Program-made: the position numbers and the translations under genes
Part shown: piece by piece, positions 8,616 through 17,469 of the stretch
How the letters are laid out: every line of letters begins with the position of its first letter
How positions within the stretch are numbered: the stretch's first letter is position 1
Notes under the pieces: generated by a model
Told to the model about the DNA's origin: nothing
Database searches by the model: none
Seen by the model: only the letters and a program-made list of their open reading frames with translations
From: Paraperibacillus esterisolvens
GTDB lineage: Bacteria; Bacillota; Bacilli; Bacillales; DSM-1321
Assembly: GCF_046237625.1 (NCBI RefSeq)
Contig: NZ_CP143545.1
Location: 2,728,001 to 2,792,000, forward strand
DNA length: 64,000 nucleotides
Direction: 5' to 3'

Positions 8616-9662
8616 TCAATCGTTCTTACGTTCTTCCAGAATATTGACGAGGTCTTCCATTTCATGTTTTTTCATGCGGTTCATGAGGTGATCCACAGCA
8701 TCCCTTACCTCTGTCCCATCAAATAACACGTGATACAGAGCTTTTGTGATAGGCATGGAAACCTGATATTTTTCAGCCAGCTGATAAGCAGCCTTTGTGG
8801 TCCGGACTCCTTCAACCACCATACCCATGTTCTGAAGCACCTCTTCAAGCTTCTGGCCTTTGCCAAGCATATTTCCGGCACGCCAGTTTCGTGAGTGGAC
8901 ACTTGTACAGGTAACAATTAAATCGCCTATGCCGGCAAGGCCGGAAAAAGTCAATGGGTTTGCCCCCATTTTGGTGCCAAGCCTGGCTATTTCCGCAAGA
9001 CCGCGGGTTATCAGGGCTGCTTTTGCATTATCGCCATAGCCCAGGCCGTCTGTCATTCCGGCTGCAAGGGCGATAATGTTTTTGAGGGCACCGCCGATTT
9101 CTACACCAATGATATCGGGATTGGTATAGACACGAAAGCTTTGGTTAATGAAAAGATCCTGAACCTTTTCTGCAGCTTCCAGGTTTTCTGCGGAAACCGT
9201 GACGGTAGTCGGGTGCCTTAAGCTGACTTCCTCAGCATGGCTTGGCCCGGAGAGGACGACGACATCGTGCAGCTGTCCTGAAGGATATTCTTCCTTTATC
9301 ATTTCTGAGATGCGTAGTAAGGTGTCAGGTTCTATCCCCTTACTCACATGGACGATGGTGATCAGCTGCGGGGCCGCATCCTTCATTTTGCCAAGGACCT
9401 CCCTGATCGCTTTAGTCGGAACGGCCAGGATGACCGTATCCACCTGATCAAGCGCCTCCGGCAGGGAGCTGTATCCTGCTATATTCCCGGGCAGTTTAAT
9501 GTCCGGCAGATATTTTTGGTTCGTGTGTGTTGAGTTAATCTCATCCGCCTGCTCCTGCTTATGGCTCCACAGCCTTACATCATGCCCATTGTCTGCCAGG
9601 ACCATGGCAAGTGCAGTTCCCCAGCTTCCTGCGCCGATTACGGCAATGCTATGTTTCTCCAA
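8616..9662 (-). CDS. gpsA: NAD(P)H-dependent glycerol-3-phosphate dehydrogenase
   Basis: Reduces dihydroxyacetone phosphate to sn-glycerol 3-phosphate for phospholipid synthesis. It is 348 aa using a TTG start at 9662 with AGGAGGGG upstream. The nucleotide-binding GAGSWGTALA is at 10-19, LSGPSHAEEV lies mid-protein, and the catalytic-domain segment GGALKNIIALAAG contains the active lysine. The frame continues 141 nt upstream into der without family similarity. It follows der by 13 nt, so the two are one operon. Confidence 0.95.
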   Translation of the reverse strand: MEKHSIAVIGAGSWGTALAMVLADNGHDVRLWSHKQEQADEINSTHTNQKYLPDIKLPGNIAGYSSLPEALDQVDTVILAVPTKAIREVLGKMKDAAPQLITIVHVSKGIEPDTLLRISEMIKEEYPSGQLHDVVVLSGPSHAEEVSLRHPTTVTVSAENLEAAEKVQDLFINQSFRVYTNPDIIGVEIGGALKNIIALAAGMTDGLGYGDNAKAALITRGLAEIARLGTKMGANPLTFSGLAGIGDLIVTCTSVHSRNWRAGNMLGKGQKLEEVLQNMGMVVEGVRTTKAAYQLAEKYQVSMPITKALYHVLFDGTEVRDAVDHLMNRMKKHEMEDLVNILEERKND

Positions 9663-9675
9663 GCTCCGTCCCCTC

Positions 9676-10986
9676 CTATTTTCTCTGTCTTGCAAAGATT
9701 TTGATAGGTGTACCTTCAAAACCGAAAGCATCCCGGATACGATTCTCCAGGAACCGTTCATAAGAGAAATGCATGAGTTCAGGGTCATTGACAAACACCA
9801 CAAAGGTAGGCGGCTTAACAGCGACCTGGGTCACATAGAAAATTTTAAGGCGGCTGCCGTTATGGGTCGGAGTAGGATTCATTGCTACTGCATCCATGAC
9901 CACATCATTGAGCACATTCGTCTGCACCCTCATTGAATGATTTTCACTTGCTTTATTAATGACAGGAATCAACGTGTGAATACGCTTCTTCGTTTTCGCT
10001 GAAAGGAATACTATAGGAGCATAATCAAGGAACTGGAAGTGAGCCCTGATATTTGCTTCAAATTCCTTCATCGTTTTCTCATCTTTCTCCACAGCGTCCC
10101 ATTTATTAACAACAATAATTACAGCCCGCCCGGAATCATGGGCATAGCCTGCTATCTTTTTGTCCTGCTCGCGAATACCTTCTTCTCCGTTCAGCAGGAC
10201 TAACACCACATCGGATCTCTCGATGGCACGGAGGGCACGGAGTACACTGTACTTCTCGGTAGACTCATATACCTTGCCTTTTTTCCTCATTCCGGCAGTG
10301 TCGATAATGACATACTCCTGCCCGTCGAATACATAAGGGGAGTCAATGGCATCCCTTGTTGTTCCTTCAATATCGCTGACGATTACCCGTTCTTCACCAA
10401 GGAGGGCATTCACGAGGGAGGATTTCCCGACATTGGGCCTTCCAATAAGTGAGAATTTAATAACTTCCTCACCGTATTCATCCTCAGCGGATGCAGGGAA
10501 ATGCTTAGCCGCTTCGTCAAGGAGATCACCCAGTCCAAGACCATGAGAGCCTGAAATAGGGAATGGCTCTCCAAATCCAAGAGAATAAAAATCATAAATC
10601 TGTGTTCTCATCTCAGGATTGTCCACTTTATTGACAGCCAGCACGACTGGTTTTTTTGTTTTATATAGAATTTTCGCAACCTCTTCATCGGCAGCGGTTA
10701 CACCTTCACGGCCATTGGTCATGAAGATGATGACATCCGCTTCGTCGATGGCAATTTCAGCCTGGGCCCTTATCTGTTCCAGAAAAGGCTCATCCCCTAT
10801 ATCAATTCCGCCAGTATCGATAATATTAAAGTCATGGGCAAGCCATTCGCCCGAACTGTAAATTCTGTCTCTTGTTACTCCGGGAACATCCTCCACAATG
10901 GAAATGCGTTCACCGACGATCCGGTTAAAGATTGTAGATTTGCCGACATTTGGGCGACCTACGATTGCAACTACAGGTTTTGGCAT
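9676..10986 (-). CDS. der: Ribosome biogenesis GTPase Der (EngA)
   Basis: Double GTPase required for 50S subunit assembly. It is 436 aa, the same as B. subtilis. The first G domain has GRPNVGKST (10-18), DTGG and NKVD; the second has GRPNVGKSS near 183, DTAGMRKKG and NKWD. The KH-like C-terminal domain follows. The ATG at 10986 gives the canonical start MPKPVVAIVG; an ATG nine bases upstream sits directly on the SD. gpsA follows closely. Confidence 0.97.
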   Translation of the reverse strand: MPKPVVAIVGRPNVGKSTIFNRIVGERISIVEDVPGVTRDRIYSSGEWLAHDFNIIDTGGIDIGDEPFLEQIRAQAEIAIDEADVIIFMTNGREGVTAADEEVAKILYKTKKPVVLAVNKVDNPEMRTQIYDFYSLGFGEPFPISGSHGLGLGDLLDEAAKHFPASAEDEYGEEVIKFSLIGRPNVGKSSLVNALLGEERVIVSDIEGTTRDAIDSPYVFDGQEYVIIDTAGMRKKGKVYESTEKYSVLRALRAIERSDVVLVLLNGEEGIREQDKKIAGYAHDSGRAVIIVVNKWDAVEKDEKTMKEFEANIRAHFQFLDYAPIVFLSAKTKKRIHTLIPVINKASENHSMRVQTNVLNDVVMDAVAMNPTPTHNGSRLKIFYVTQVAVKPPTFVVFVNDPELMHFSYERFLENRIRDAFGFEGTPIKIFARQRK

Positions 10987-11254
10987 ATTTATCATCCCTT
11001 TCCATGCATTATGTGCCAGACCATTTTTCAGGTTTCAATCCACTATTTCTCCATTACCCATCAGACCGTCCGCTAATAGGCTATATAGGATTTATGTAAA
11101 TATGGATATAGCTTTTTAATAAATAGACCCCGCCAAACCCACCATTTGACAGGGAATAATCAATCAAGCAGCTTCATTCAGAAGCTGTTTCACTTAAAAA
11201 ACGCCTTAACTATGTTATAGTATCAAATTATATCAAATTCAACAATCTTATCCA

Positions 11255-11446
11255 TTAATGTTTTACGATTATAAAAAGGTCTTCCTTCAAGGCATGGGCG
11301 ATGCCGTCCAGTATAGCCTCGAGATTTTTTGTAATCTCATACATCTCTTCCTTGTTCTGACAATGAAAAACATTCGTTCCTGCAGGGACTGACCTGGGGC
11401 TGGTGGTTACTATGGCAAGTATAGCCTTTTCTATTGAAACACTCAT
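11255..11446 (-). CDS. Small partner protein of YIEGIA (capping complex subunit)
   Basis: 63-aa cytosolic protein of the small family found directly after YIEGIA membrane proteins; databases call it a capping complex subunit for YIEGIA. No catalytic motif is visible. Its ATG overlaps the TGA of the upstream gene (TGATG), and AGGAGA lies at proper distance, so translation is probably coupled and the products likely interact. A weak hairpin (11169-11187) may be the operon end. Confidence 0.75.
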   Translation of the reverse strand: MSVSIEKAILAIVTTSPRSVPAGTNVFHCQNKEEMYEITKNLEAILDGIAHALKEDLFIIVKH

Positions 11447-12342
11447 CACTTCTCCTGCCTTTTTTTAGACAAAGTTTTGGACGGAATACGAATCGCATTC
11501 TCTAGTGTAGGCACATTCGCAATCACATCAATCGCTTTACTTATATCCTTATCCTGTGGAAGGACAAAAATCCCCACTCTCCCATCATTTAAATCCCGCT
11601 TAGCAAGAGGCACAAGGGCGGGTGTACCTGAATCACGATAGATGCCGAGTGCTACTGAAACATCGTAGAGAATGGCCTGGCGCTGGCCAAGGTTTGAAAT
11701 GGTGGTCCTTGCATTAAAGTTTTTAGGAGTCAGGATGAAGCCCATCCCATATTTCAGTACTTCCTCCTGCCGCTCTGGCAGACCGATATTCATTATATAA
11801 ATATTATCCACATAAAGCCCGGCCCCTTCAAACCTCGGCTCCATATATTCAATTTCAACAATATCTTTAAGATGATTGCCGGACATCAGCCTTTTACAAA
11901 TAAAAAAACAGACGATGGCAGCTGCAATCCCTGCCCACACATTGACCAACAAACCGAATGCTGTTGTTAGGAAGGCTGTCAGGATCACAAGATAGTTGCG
12001 TCCCTCAAAGGCTACTGCGATGCCTTCAATATATGTGTTGCCACGGCCGACCAGCTCATACTCATCGAGCTGCTGAAGTGTCGTTCTTTCCATATTCCTT
12101 ACTTCACGGAACTGGGAGGCAGCAAGGGTCAGAAAGGTAACAGCCGTATACTCCTCCTTTATAATGGCAGGCACGAGGATGGTCCCGAGTCCAGCTGCAA
12201 TAAATCCGAGGGATAAATGAATGACCCTCCCATGGAGATAGCTTGGATACTGCCTGTAATCAGTTTTCAGCATATAAATTCTCATCAGGGTTCCCGCTGC
12301 GACCCCCAGGAGGATTGGATACATAAAATGATTGTGTTCCAT
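11446..12342 (-). CDS. yphB: YIEGIA family membrane protein (SeaA/YphB-like)
   Basis: 298 aa. Predicted membrane helices lie in the first about 160 residues, followed by a cytosolic C-terminal part. The family-defining string YIEGIA is present at about residue 103. It corresponds in position and motif to B. subtilis YphB (SeaA), a spore protein reported to affect early spore revival; the biochemical activity is not known to me. It is preceded by yphA (1-nt gap) and followed by the small partner gene. Start with AAGGA four bases upstream. Confidence 0.82.
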   Translation of the reverse strand: MEHNHFMYPILLGVAAGTLMRIYMLKTDYRQYPSYLHGRVIHLSLGFIAAGLGTILVPAIIKEEYTAVTFLTLAASQFREVRNMERTTLQQLDEYELVGRGNTYIEGIAVAFEGRNYLVILTAFLTTAFGLLVNVWAGIAAAIVCFFICKRLMSGNHLKDIVEIEYMEPRFEGAGLYVDNIYIMNIGLPERQEEVLKYGMGFILTPKNFNARTTISNLGQRQAILYDVSVALGIYRDSGTPALVPLAKRDLNDGRVGIFVLPQDKDISKAIDVIANVPTLENAIRIPSKTLSKKRQEK

Positions 12343-12343
12343 A

Positions 12344-12955
12344 TTATCCTTGTTTCTCCTTTGGCATGTTTTTAGTCTGTAAAAAGGCCTGAAGAATTCT
12401 GCTGCTCCTCTCCATCGAGCTCCATAAGGCTATTAAGATGAAAGAACCAGCAGTCATATCCAGCCATGATTTTGACAAGAGTTCCTGGGGCATACCCAGA
12501 CTGCCAAACAATACATTAAGGATAATATCTCCAAAAACCAAGCCTAATATCAGGGCAGCTGCTCTTTTTTTCATATCAGAATAAAGAATAATATTAATAG
12601 CGGCCGATACGATGGCAAGCATCCAGCCCCTGTCCCAGATCAGCCATACAGGATCTAAGAAAAGAAGCAGGCTTATACTGCCATAAGCAGCTGAGACAGT
12701 GGCGGTGCGGATCATAAAGGAAAATAGATTAAGAAATTTTAAATGCTTCACGCCCAGACCCGCTGATAATGCAAAAAGAAGACCGGCTGCACCGGCTGGC
12801 ACACCCCCAATTGGGATTGTATATGGACTTAAAGTGATCCCTCCAAGGAGGGTAAATAGGAGTACCGTCCTTCTGGAGTCACTGGACGCCATGAAAAAAA
12901 AGACCACTATAACGCTCATCCATGCTATCCATAAAAAAAATATTCCATCGTTCAT
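12344..12955 (-). CDS. yphA: YphA family membrane protein
   Basis: About 203 aa, mostly hydrophobic with five to seven predicted helices, function unknown. Position next to the YIEGIA gene matches B. subtilis yphA. The start ATG at 12955 is chosen because AGGAGG lies seven bases upstream; the ATG three bases before is nearly as good. It forms an operon with the two downstream genes. The region before it is filled with repeats, so its promoter is not evident. Confidence 0.78.
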   Translation of the reverse strand: MNDGIFFLWIAWMSVIVVFFFMASSDSRRTVLLFTLLGGITLSPYTIPIGGVPAGAAGLLFALSAGLGVKHLKFLNLFSFMIRTATVSAAYGSISLLLFLDPVWLIWDRGWMLAIVSAAINIILYSDMKKRAAALILGLVFGDIILNVLFGSLGMPQELLSKSWLDMTAGSFILIALWSSMERSSRILQAFLQTKNMPKEKQG

Positions 12956-13057
12956 CATGCTTCCTCCTCTAAAAAACATTATGGGAGAAAGCTAAGAATT
13001 CTAAACAGTTCAAATAAAAAGGCTGTTGCCGCATACATTTGCGGCTTTTGAATAAAA

Positions 13058-13150
13058 AGTGGATTTCCGCTGCAGGCACTCCACCTGCGAGGGGCGGGCG
13101 CTGAGCCTCCACGGCTTTGCCTGCGGGGTCACACCTGTCCCGCTGCTCGA
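13058..13150. repeat. GC-rich intergenic repeat of the type common in Bacillaceae
   Basis: Begins near 'ttccgctgcaggcact' and runs through 'gtgagcc'-like and 'tgcggggtc' blocks, GC-richer than its surroundings. I recall this kind of element as frequent between genes in many Bacillus relatives, where it often gives spurious ORFs. Family assignment is from memory and was not searched. Confidence 0.6.
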
Positions 13151-13151
13151 A

Positions 13152-13378
13152 GAAAAGCGGAGAACGGTGCCTGCTGAGTATAATTGTTTCAAAAGCCATT
13201 TTCGCACTTTCAGATTGAGACAACAAATTACTTTGGCAGGCAGAGACCCGACAAGCATAAGACGATTCGACTAAGGGGAGTGGTTTTCTCCCCATAGTCG
13301 GATTGGCTTATGACTCGAGGGTCTCAGTTCGCAGCTGGATCAGGAAAAGCGGAGAACGGTGCCTGCAAAATATAATCG
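13152..13378 (-). repeat. Modular palindromic repeat, 13-kb copy (reverse orientation)
   Basis: Core palindrome at 13235-13342. On the minus strand it reads GATCCAGCTGCGAACTGAGACCC...CATAAG, an inner hairpin (CGACTA and GGGGAG paired with CTCCCC and TAGTCG), then CTTATG...GGGTCTC. A linker stem GCAGGCA/TGCCTGC joins 13236-13242 with 13168-13174. The block GCACCGTTCTCCGCTTTTC (reverse strand) occurs at about 13152-13170 and 13343-13361. Same architecture as the copies at 24.7 and 42.2 kb. Confidence 0.8.
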
Positions 13379-13427
13379 TATTAAGAACTTAATGTTCATC
13401 ACTTTTAATTAGAAAATAAACTACTTT

Positions 13428-13532
13428 GCAGGCAGAGACCCGATAAAGAAGACTTGCTGATTGGCGAGCGCAAGCGAAGACAGAAGCTTAGTCGCACTTA
13501 TGCGTTTGCGAAAGAAGACTTGCTGATTGGCG
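13428..13532. repeat. Truncated repeat module with a 22-bp direct duplication
   Basis: Starts with the same GCAGGCAGAGACCCG junction as the full copy, then diverges. A 22-bp string beginning AAAGAAGACTTGC is present at 13445-13466 and again at 13511-13532. No ORF is supported here. Confidence 0.6.
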
Positions 13533-13604
13533 GGCGATTGCTGTGACAGAAGTTTGATTTCCTCACAGACTCATTAGAAAAAAAAGTTCTTTTAGATAAG
13601 AGCC

Positions 13605-13635
13605 AATAAAAAAGACAGGCAGTTTCCTGCCTGTC
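13605..13635 (-). terminator. Terminator of the S1-domain gene
   Basis: Perfect stem GACAGGCAG/CTGCCTGTC with loop TTTC (13614-13635), followed on the minus strand by six T. Confidence 0.88.
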
Positions 13636-13646
13636 CCGATGCCCGT

Positions 13647-14786
13647 TTATTTTCTTAAATCCTTCAGCTTGTCACCTATCATCTCACCCAGCTGGAACCC
13701 TTTTGATTCTTCAGGAAGATCATAATCTCCAGTGTCTTCAGATTCACGTTCCTGCAGATCCTTGATGCTGAGAGATAGACGCTGATCTCTTTCGTTAACA
13801 TCCAGCACTTTAACCTGTACCTGCTGTCCTTCAGTCAGTTCCTCATGCGGTGTGCCGATGTGTTTATGGGAAATCTGTGATATATGAACCAGTCCCTCTA
13901 CTCCAGGAAGCACTTCGACAAAGGCTCCGTAAGAAACGAGGCGCTTAACGGTGCCGTCGAGGACAGATCCCGTCTGTGCCTTCTCAGAGACCTGTTCCCA
14001 TGGTCCAGGCAGGGTTTCCTTAATGGATAAAGAAATCCTCTCATTATCCCTGTCGACAGAAAGGACCTTTACATTCACCCGGTCTCCCTCTTTTACCACA
14101 TCAGAAGGCTTTTCTACATGTTCATGTGACAGCTGGGAAATATGGACCAATCCATCTATTCCGCCGATATCAACGAATGCGCCGAAGTCGGTCAGCCTCT
14201 GCACGGTTCCTTCAAGCACCTGATCTGCATGGATGGAATCCAGCAGCTCCTGCTTCTTTTGGCCCTTTTCGTCCTGCACGACCGCCCGGTGCGACAGGAT
14301 GATGCGATTCTTTTCCTTATCAAGTTCAACAATTTTGAAGGACAATGTTCTTCCCTTATAGTCGGAGAAGTCTTCCACAAAATAGTCTTCGACCAATGAA
14401 GCAGGGACAAACCCCCGGACACCCAGGTCTACAACAAGGCCGCCTTTTACTACATCTTTGACCTCAGATTGGAAAACCTCCTGCGTTTCGAACTTCCTTT
14501 CCAATTCATCCCAGGCTTTTAGGGCATCTACTTTTCTTTTTGATAGAATTAGAGCTTCATCCTCTACTTTTAACACTTCAAGTTCCAGCTCGTCGCCTTC
14601 TTTAACCACATCAGATGCTTTTTCAACATGAAGGCTTGACAGCTCGCTGATTGGCAGGATTCCATCTGTCTTGCTATTCTTCACATCAATGATGACTTGT
14701 TTTTCTTCAACCTTTGTTACCATTCCGGTTACTTTGTCACCGGGTTCAAAGTTGTTTACTTCAATATCGTTCATCTCTTCTGACAT
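13647..14786 (-). CDS. ypfD: S1 RNA-binding domain protein (YpfD / ribosomal protein S1 homolog)
   Basis: 379 aa with four S1 domains (about residues 15-85, 100-170, 186-256, 273-343) and an acidic C-terminus. Domains 3 and 4 have the best RNA-binding faces (FGAFVDIGGIDGLVHISQ and YGAFVEVLPGVEGLVHISQ). Gram-positive homologs of this length are annotated as 30S ribosomal protein S1 but are not essential for translation in B. subtilis as S1 is in E. coli. Strong SD AAGGAGGAG. It lies downstream of cmk-plsC, a conserved linkage. Confidence 0.93.
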   Translation of the reverse strand: MSEEMNDIEVNNFEPGDKVTGMVTKVEEKQVIIDVKNSKTDGILPISELSSLHVEKASDVVKEGDELELEVLKVEDEALILSKRKVDALKAWDELERKFETQEVFQSEVKDVVKGGLVVDLGVRGFVPASLVEDYFVEDFSDYKGRTLSFKIVELDKEKNRIILSHRAVVQDEKGQKKQELLDSIHADQVLEGTVQRLTDFGAFVDIGGIDGLVHISQLSHEHVEKPSDVVKEGDRVNVKVLSVDRDNERISLSIKETLPGPWEQVSEKAQTGSVLDGTVKRLVSYGAFVEVLPGVEGLVHISQISHKHIGTPHEELTEGQQVQVKVLDVNERDQRLSLSIKDLQERESEDTGDYDLPEESKGFQLGEMIGDKLKDLRK

Positions 14787-15034
14787 ATGTACTCCTCCTT
14801 AAACGCATGACTGCTTTTCCCCTTAGAATATTAGCTCAAATTATATTAGAGCGTAAAATCGGAAATATTAATCTATTGAAATATTCCCGATTGTCCGCCA
14901 GAGCAAACTAAAATATAAAAACTATTTTGGTATTTTAAACTATCCTTGGAGTCAGCCTTCAGTTTTTTTTGGAACTGGCCTTTTTTATTAAATTCTTACA
15001 AATCAGTCAATTTGTCAAGTAAACCGAATTGTTA

Positions 15035-15616
15035 TTATTTATTCTGTTCATGGAGCATACGGATGTGTTCCATGATTACTTCCGTTGCCTCATCAGCAGA
15101 AACCCGGCTGGCACGGAGTTCCGTAAAGTCGATCGGTTTCCCGTACACTACTTTGAGTTTCTTGAACGGCTTATACGGACCGATAATGGCGCATGGGACA
15201 ATATGCGCGGAAGAACGAAGGGCAAAGAAGCCGGCCCCTGCCAGCCCTTTGCCAATCTCGCCGGTCCTGCTCCTTGTCCCTTCCGGAAACAAGCCAACCA
15301 CTTTCTCTTCCTTCAGAAGAGACAATCCCTTCCTGAGGGCTTCCCTGTCGCTCATTCCCCTTTTAACAGGGAAAGCATTTACATTCGGCAGAATGCTTTT
15401 CAGGATGGGAGCGCGGAACAGCTCCTCCTTCGCCATGAAATGAACCGGGCGCGGCGCAGTTGCACCTACTACCGGCGGGTCGAGATTATCAATATGATTG
15501 GAGCAGATCAGGACCCCTCCTTCTTTTGGGAACTCCTCGGCACCGATAGTTTCTACACGAAATAGCGGTGTCAGAATTAAATTCACAAGCCCTTTACCAA
15601 AGTTATAGAGATTCAC
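15035..15616 (-). CDS. plsC: 1-acyl-sn-glycerol-3-phosphate acyltransferase
   Basis: Adds the second acyl chain to lysophosphatidic acid to form phosphatidic acid at the membrane. It is 193 aa. The catalytic HX4D motif is NHIDNLD (near residue 37), and the substrate-binding FPEGTRSR lies near residue 112. The start is GTG at 15616, overlapping the cmk stop as TAGTG, with AAAGGA about ten bases upstream. A cmk-plsC-S1 order is common in Bacillus, though absent from B. subtilis at this spot. Confidence 0.9.
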   Translation of the reverse strand: MNLYNFGKGLVNLILTPLFRVETIGAEEFPKEGGVLICSNHIDNLDPPVVGATAPRPVHFMAKEELFRAPILKSILPNVNAFPVKRGMSDREALRKGLSLLKEEKVVGLFPEGTRSRTGEIGKGLAGAGFFALRSSAHIVPCAIIGPYKPFKKLKVVYGKPIDFTELRASRVSADEATEVIMEHIRMLHEQNK

Positions 15617-16293
15617 TATTCAATGGTCCTTTCTTTAATAAGCTTCATGATTTCATCGGCAACCTGAGCGATTGAAAGGGAAGTGGTATCAATCTCCACG
15701 GCATCATCGGCCTTCATAAGCGGTGCTACTTCCCTTTCTGAATCCAGCTTGTCCCGCAGAGCTATCTCTTCTTTAAGGCTTTCTAAGTCTGAAGGGAATC
15801 CCTTCAAAACATTTTCATTATGGCGCCTTTCCGCCCTTTCATCCACACTTGCAATCAGGAATACTTTAACTTCCGCACGGGGAAGCACGAAGGTGCCGAT
15901 GTCTCTTCCATCCATGACAACGCCACCCATTTCTCCCAGCTTTTGCTGTCTGCTTACCATTTCAGCCCTCACGCCCCTGTGCTTGGAAGCAGCTGATACA
16001 GAAGAGGTCACCTGGCTTGTGCGGATGACCTCTGAAACATCTTCTCCATCAAGGTATACGAGCTGGCCGGTTTCTCCCGGCAGCAGCTGGATTTCCGTAT
16101 CCATCAGCAGGTCAAGAAGTCCTGATTCATCATTCACATCCACGTCATGCTTAATGGCTTTGTATGTCAGGGCTCTGTACATCGCCCCTGTATCTACATA
16201 AATGTAAGAAAGTTTTTCAGCTATTATTTTAGCAACTGTGCTCTTTCCCGCAGCCGCTGGGCCGTCAATAGCAATCGATATCTTGTTTTCCAT
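15616..16293 (-). CDS. cmk: Cytidylate kinase
   Basis: Phosphorylates CMP and dCMP using ATP. It is 225 aa. P-loop GPAAAGKSTVAK is at residues 11-22, DTGAMYRALTYKA near 35, and the DGRDIGTFVLP segment near 129. The SD AGGAGG sits six bases before the ATG. One-nucleotide overlap with plsC indicates a single transcript. Confidence 0.96.
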   Translation of the reverse strand: MENKISIAIDGPAAAGKSTVAKIIAEKLSYIYVDTGAMYRALTYKAIKHDVDVNDESGLLDLLMDTEIQLLPGETGQLVYLDGEDVSEVIRTSQVTSSVSAASKHRGVRAEMVSRQQKLGEMGGVVMDGRDIGTFVLPRAEVKVFLIASVDERAERRHNENVLKGFPSDLESLKEEIALRDKLDSEREVAPLMKADDAVEIDTTSLSIAQVADEIMKLIKERTIE

Positions 16294-16404
16294 AATTCCT
16301 CCTAAAAACCGAGCCTGTAAGTAATATGTTCCTCATATTTTTATTTTACCATAAAGTGATATTTTATTATGTATTAATATTGGCGTCCAGTATCTTGCTG
16401 AATA

Positions 16405-16446
16405 AATCAATAGGCAGGCCAGCACTAAGAGTGTGCGGCCTGCCTA
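16405..16446 (-). terminator. Terminator of motI-ypfB
   Basis: 10-bp perfect stem TAGGCAGGCC/GGCCTGCCTA (16411-16420, 16437-16446), which includes the ypfB stop codon. An AT-rich tail follows on the minus strand. Confidence 0.7.
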
Positions 16447-16629
16447 CTGATTACTCCTGTTGATTGTTTCGATTATTTTCCCAAGATTATTTTCATTGAC
16501 ACCTTCATATTGAGCCATTCTTTTTAAATCATGAAAAGAACCTTCCCGGTGGAAAATCAGCTGAAAAAAAAGCAGGAAGAGAAATTGAATGATAACAAGT
16601 TTCATGAGAATGCGTTCAAATCGTTCCAT
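16444..16629 (-). CDS. ypfB: YpfB family small membrane protein (DUF5359)
   Basis: 61 aa with one hydrophobic helix (about residues 8-26) and a charged C-terminal half. Function unknown. It follows motI by 51 nt, matching the ypfA-ypfB order of B. subtilis. Short, but length, position and helix agree with the family. Confidence 0.75.
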   Translation of the reverse strand: MERFERILMKLVIIQFLFLLFFQLIFHREGSFHDLKRMAQYEGVNENNLGKIIETINRSNQ

Positions 16630-16680
16630 GCCTTTCCCCCTCTCCTTTAACAGTATGAGGGGGAGAAGTCCATTTCATAC

Positions 16681-17340
16681 CTAAAAGGTGAGGCCTTTTT
16701 GTTTCATCTCCAGCTGCTTTTCAAAGCAGTAGCGCAGGACATACTGCCTGTCTGCCGGTTCGAGGCCGATGAATTCGATGGAGGCATTCCTCAGCCCTGT
16801 CTTTGTTTCATTAACCCGGGAAATCCTTCCTTCTGCTTTGAGATAATGAATTTCTCCATTTTTCATGGGAAGCACAAGCCACAATGAAGCGTGGTTTCCG
16901 CCTTCAATCGATACATTGTGCGGGACAGCAGCACAAATGCCGCCTGCACTAATATCAAGCGTAACGGTAGCAAAGGGCGGGGATGAGGCACCGGCTGGAT
17001 GTATCGCTACATCTGCTGCTGCCTCTATTCTTACATACTGCCTCCTTTGGATCTTAAGAATTTCAGCTTCTTCCGGACAAAACAGTTTAATCATCGGAAT
17101 ATTGCCCATCCTTCTGCCCAGCACTTCTGTATCAAACATATAGACATTATTATCCTTCCCTACAAAGCTTGCCTTCAGCTGGCTGCCATCCAAAAGAAAT
17201 ACAGTCTTTCGGGTGGTCAGGTTCACAGGATAATCGATATAAACACCACCGTCTGCAAGCTCCACAATCATCGCTTCGTACTTTTCGGAATCAGCAGAAT
17301 ATTTTGGTTCAAGGGTGAGCGTTTCTCCTATTTTCCACAT
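16681..17340 (-). CDS. motI: Cyclic-di-GMP receptor, flagellar brake MotI (YpfA)
   Basis: About 219 aa. The N-terminal YcgR-like domain (1-90) is followed by a PilZ domain (about 95-210). The c-di-GMP binding motifs are RRQYVR (99-104, the RxxxR) and DISAGG (129-134, the D/NxSxxG). In B. subtilis the ligand-bound protein acts on MotA to stop the flagellum. Start chosen at ATG 17340 (MWKIGETLTLEP) because it aligns with the family start; an in-frame GTG at 17352 is possible, and neither has a strong SD. Confidence 0.88.
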   Translation of the reverse strand: MWKIGETLTLEPKYSADSEKYEAMIVELADGGVYIDYPVNLTTRKTVFLLDGSQLKASFVGKDNNVYMFDTEVLGRRMGNIPMIKLFCPEEAEILKIQRRQYVRIEAAADVAIHPAGASSPPFATVTLDISAGGICAAVPHNVSIEGGNHASLWLVLPMKNGEIHYLKAEGRISRVNETKTGLRNASIEFIGLEPADRQYVLRYCFEKQLEMKQKGLTF

Positions 17341-17426
17341 TTTTATATACACATCCGCACTCAGTTTTTGTTTTTAAAAGGGAAATCTTACTATTATTAT
17401 GACACTGTTCCCTGCTGCTCTCAATA

Positions 17427-17455
17427 AGAAAAACCCCGCTCAGGCGGGGTTTTTT
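17427..17455. terminator. Strong terminator of sleB-ypeB
   Basis: Stem AAACCCCGC/GCGGGGTTT with loop TCAG (17431-17452), flanked by A and T runs, so usable in both directions. Located 15 bp after the ypeB stop. Confidence 0.9.
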
Positions 17456-17469
17456 AAAAGAATTTCATC

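Noticed and set aside
12969..13295. Open frames of about 80-108 codons across the 13-kb repeat region
   Set aside because: They run through the GC-rich and palindromic repeats, have no SD support, and their composition follows the repeat, not protein coding.
12956..13646. ypzI gene expected between yphA and ypfD
   Set aside because: No small frame with its characteristic start was found; the interval is filled with repeats.
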